A stretch of 16,429 bases of DNA from Megamonas hypermegale_A (GTDB lineage: Bacteria; Bacillota; Negativicutes; Selenomonadales; Selenomonadaceae). The stretch lies in NCBI RefSeq assembly GCF_030371585.1, contig NZ_JAUDCE010000042.1; one strand, written 5' to 3'. Shown here piece after piece: positions 14,819-16,429 of the stretch. How positions within the stretch are numbered: position 1 is the first letter of the stretch; each line of letters starts with the position of its first letter. The notes under the pieces are model-generated. The model saw nothing but the letters and a program-made list of their open reading frames with translations, ran no database searches and was not told where the DNA came from. A program made the translations under genes and the position numbers.

Positions 14819-15475
14819 ATGATGAATGAAACTTTAAAAAATGTATTACAGAGTATGCGTCAGGCAGTTATGGCAACTATTGCACTGCTAATTCTTTGCG
14901 GATTTTTATTTCCCTGCATATTGACAGGCATATCCACTTTGATATTTCCTCATCAGGCAAACGGAAATCTGATTGCTGTAAACGGGTAAACGCTTGGCGC
15001 TGAATACGTAGGTCAGGAATTTACCGAAGATTATTATATGTGGGGTCGTCCTTCTGCATATCACTATAATGTTTATGTTGAAAACGAAGACGGCACACAA
15101 TATTACAATGACGGCACAGATTTTTCTGGTCTAGCTTCCGGTTCCAATAACTATGCACCAACTAATCCGGCTCTCATTGAACGCGTAGAAGCCGATATTG
15201 AGACATTTTTAGCAAAAAATCCCGATATTAAACTTGAAGACATTCCTGCTGATTTGTTAACAGCTTCCGGCTCCGGTCTTGACCCGCACATTTCTCCTGC
15301 TTCTGCTGAAATCCAGATTGCCCGAATTGTAAAAGCATCCGGATTGTCCGAAGATGAACTCAGAAATATCATCGCTGAAAATACACAGCAAAAAACTCTC
15401 GGCATTTTCGGTGAAGAAACCGTAAATGTATTGAAAGTCAACATTGCCATCGCACAGCATATGGGAATACTGTAA
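14819..15475 (+). pseudogene. kdpC: kdpC, K+-ATPase subunit C, interrupted by in-frame TAA
   Basis: KdpC is a single-span subunit needed to assemble and activate KdpFABC. ATG 14819 (or 14822) is preceded by AAAGGA at 14806-14811. The reading frame gives the N-terminal membrane anchor (VMATIALLILCGFLFPCIL) and LIFPHQANG, then stops at codon 57, TAA (14987-14989), in LIAVNG-stop-TLGAEYVGQ. The frame continues with MWGRPSAYHYN, GLDPHISPASA and a typical C-terminus, ending at 15475. The family has a Lys or Gln near this place (NGK/NGQ), so a single base change (AAA or CAA to TAA) would explain it. The 56-residue product would be anchor only. ATG 15038 has no evident ribosome site for the rest. 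Total frame 217 sense codons; longer than E. coli KdpC (190) because of an Asp/Asn/Gly/Tyr-rich insert near residues 80-115. Confidence 0.92.
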
Positions 15476-15477
15476 CC

Positions 15478-16362
15478 ATGAAAGATATCCACTATTTTAA
15501 AAAATCCCAGCAAGAAGAAATCCCCTTTTCAAAATACAACAGTGATGTAACTGCAAAACTATTATTGGGATTTTTATGCGACCTTTATGAATGGTCTCGT
15601 ACTTCACCTTACATTTATCATGATACAATAAAAAATAACAATATTCTTTATGCAATATATCGTGATATCACATTTTCCGTTCAGGATTTCTGGCAAACTT
15701 TTGGCGACTATTTTACTGTACTTCATCAAAGATGGCAAATTGAAGTTTTCGGTTCTGAACTTTTTACACAAAAACCTGTCAATTTATCATTTGAAAAACA
15801 AAACAATAAATTATATGCCGTTCAAAAAACAGTTTCCGGACAATATGAAGATACTATCAATTCATTTTGTCTTCGTGTACAAGGATTTTCTGCTGATGAA
15901 ATAAATCGATTGTATTTACTTTGTCAAGCAACAAACTGGCAAAACGGGATTTTAACGGCTGACTGGAGCTTAAGTGATATATTCGAAAAAGAGCATATAT
16001 CATGGCTGCATACAAACAGCTGTTATTGTTACGGAAGTATTTTAGAAAATTTTTCACAGGAAAAAATACTGGATACTTTGAATTTCTCGCAAAAGATAAA
16101 AGTATGGACAGGATTTTTAAAAAACAATCTCAGTTATATAGAATTTGACTGGCTCTACGACGAAATTTCCAGTCAGACATTAAGTAACAGGAGCGAATGG
16201 GAACTAGCCCTTTATACCGTTTTAAACAGACTGGATTACACTTTAAAAGTCTCCGACACAAAGTTTGAACTTTATGACGGACAGAGTAACCCATGTTACT
16301 TCAGTTTTAACAGTGAAAATGCTGCCCAGAAAGTCCTATTAAAACTACTGTTCCCTATTTAA
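15478..16362 (+). CDS. Unrecognised 294-aa protein directly after kdpC
   Basis: The start lies only 2 bases after the kdpC stop, with no good ribosome site (GGGA about 11 bases away), so translation probably depends on coupling to kdpC. The premature kdpC stop could therefore lower its expression. The protein is soluble, rich in aromatic residues (many Trp, Tyr, Phe), Asn and Gln, with no signal peptide, no transmembrane segment and no zinc motif. Segments such as LLLGFLCDLYEWSR, DWSLSDIFEKEHISWLHTNS and SEWELALYTVLNRLDYTL look helical. I recognise no domain. It is probably a real protein because it is long and uninterrupted, but its function is unknown. Confidence 0.75.
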   Translation: MKDIHYFKKSQQEEIPFSKYNSDVTAKLLLGFLCDLYEWSRTSPYIYHDTIKNNNILYAIYRDITFSVQDFWQTFGDYFTVLHQRWQIEVFGSELFTQKPVNLSFEKQNNKLYAVQKTVSGQYEDTINSFCLRVQGFSADEINRLYLLCQATNWQNGILTADWSLSDIFEKEHISWLHTNSCYCYGSILENFSQEKILDTLNFSQKIKVWTGFLKNNLSYIEFDWLYDEISSQTLSNRSEWELALYTVLNRLDYTLKVSDTKFELYDGQSNPCYFSFNSENAAQKVLLKLLFPI

Positions 16363-16429
16363 CTCAATATCACCAAAACACTACTAAAAAATCTTATTTC
16401 GACTGTAAAATAATTTTATAAAAATTTTA

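Noticed and set aside
16363..16429. Terminator after the 294-aa gene
   Set aside because: Only weak A/T self-complementarity is present; no GC-containing stem followed by a T-run before the window ends.

Overview
The window reads as a stretch of bacterial chromosome of moderate-to-low GC. Shine-Dalgarno sites are strong (AGGAGG/AAAGGA), several proteins are lipoproteins or have signal peptides, and there are zinc-ribbon/DUF805 proteins, a Hanks-type kinase, and a Kdp system whose sensor carries a Firmicutes-type c-di-AMP motif. I infer a Firmicutes-like organism, possibly Negativicutes (Selenomonad/Megamonas-like). The taxon is inference only.

Layout. (1) 1-2440: a + strand helix-turn-helix protein (229-660) converges on a - strand Ser/Thr protein kinase (824-2398). 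Both end at one hairpin that works as a terminator in both directions. (2) 2497-7021: a tightly packed eight-gene - strand operon. In transcription order it encodes a small XRE regulator, a double zinc-ribbon DUF805 membrane protein, a zinc-ribbon/repeat/acidic-tail protein, a second zinc-ribbon DUF805 protein, and then four exported proteins (two lipoproteins, two with ordinary signal peptides). It ends at a strong hairpin terminator, and a perfect 12-bp hairpin sits inside it. (3) 7080-10647: divergent from this, kdpD-kdpE, preceded by a perfect tandem 11-bp repeat and ended by an intrinsic terminator. (4) 10660-16362: a second unit holding a 32-codon membrane peptide, kdpF, kdpA, kdpB, kdpC and an unrecognised 294-aa gene.

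How it works together. KdpD/KdpE should sense low K+ or turgor, with c-di-AMP as a likely second input, and drive the KdpFABC high-affinity K+ pump. The main anomaly is that the pump is broken by two separate in-frame stop codons. One is a TGA in kdpA, removing the last membrane helix. The other is a TAA in kdpC, just after its membrane anchor. kdpF, kdpB, kdpD and kdpE look intact. Both stops leave clearly homologous sequence in frame on the far side, so they are either recent nonsense mutations or base-call errors. The part most likely to be undescribed is the kinase/HTH pair next to the zinc-ribbon/DUF805/lipoprotein operon, plus two uncharacterised members of the kdp unit (the 32-aa peptide and the 294-aa protein). 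No tRNA, rRNA, CRISPR array or insertion sequence was seen.
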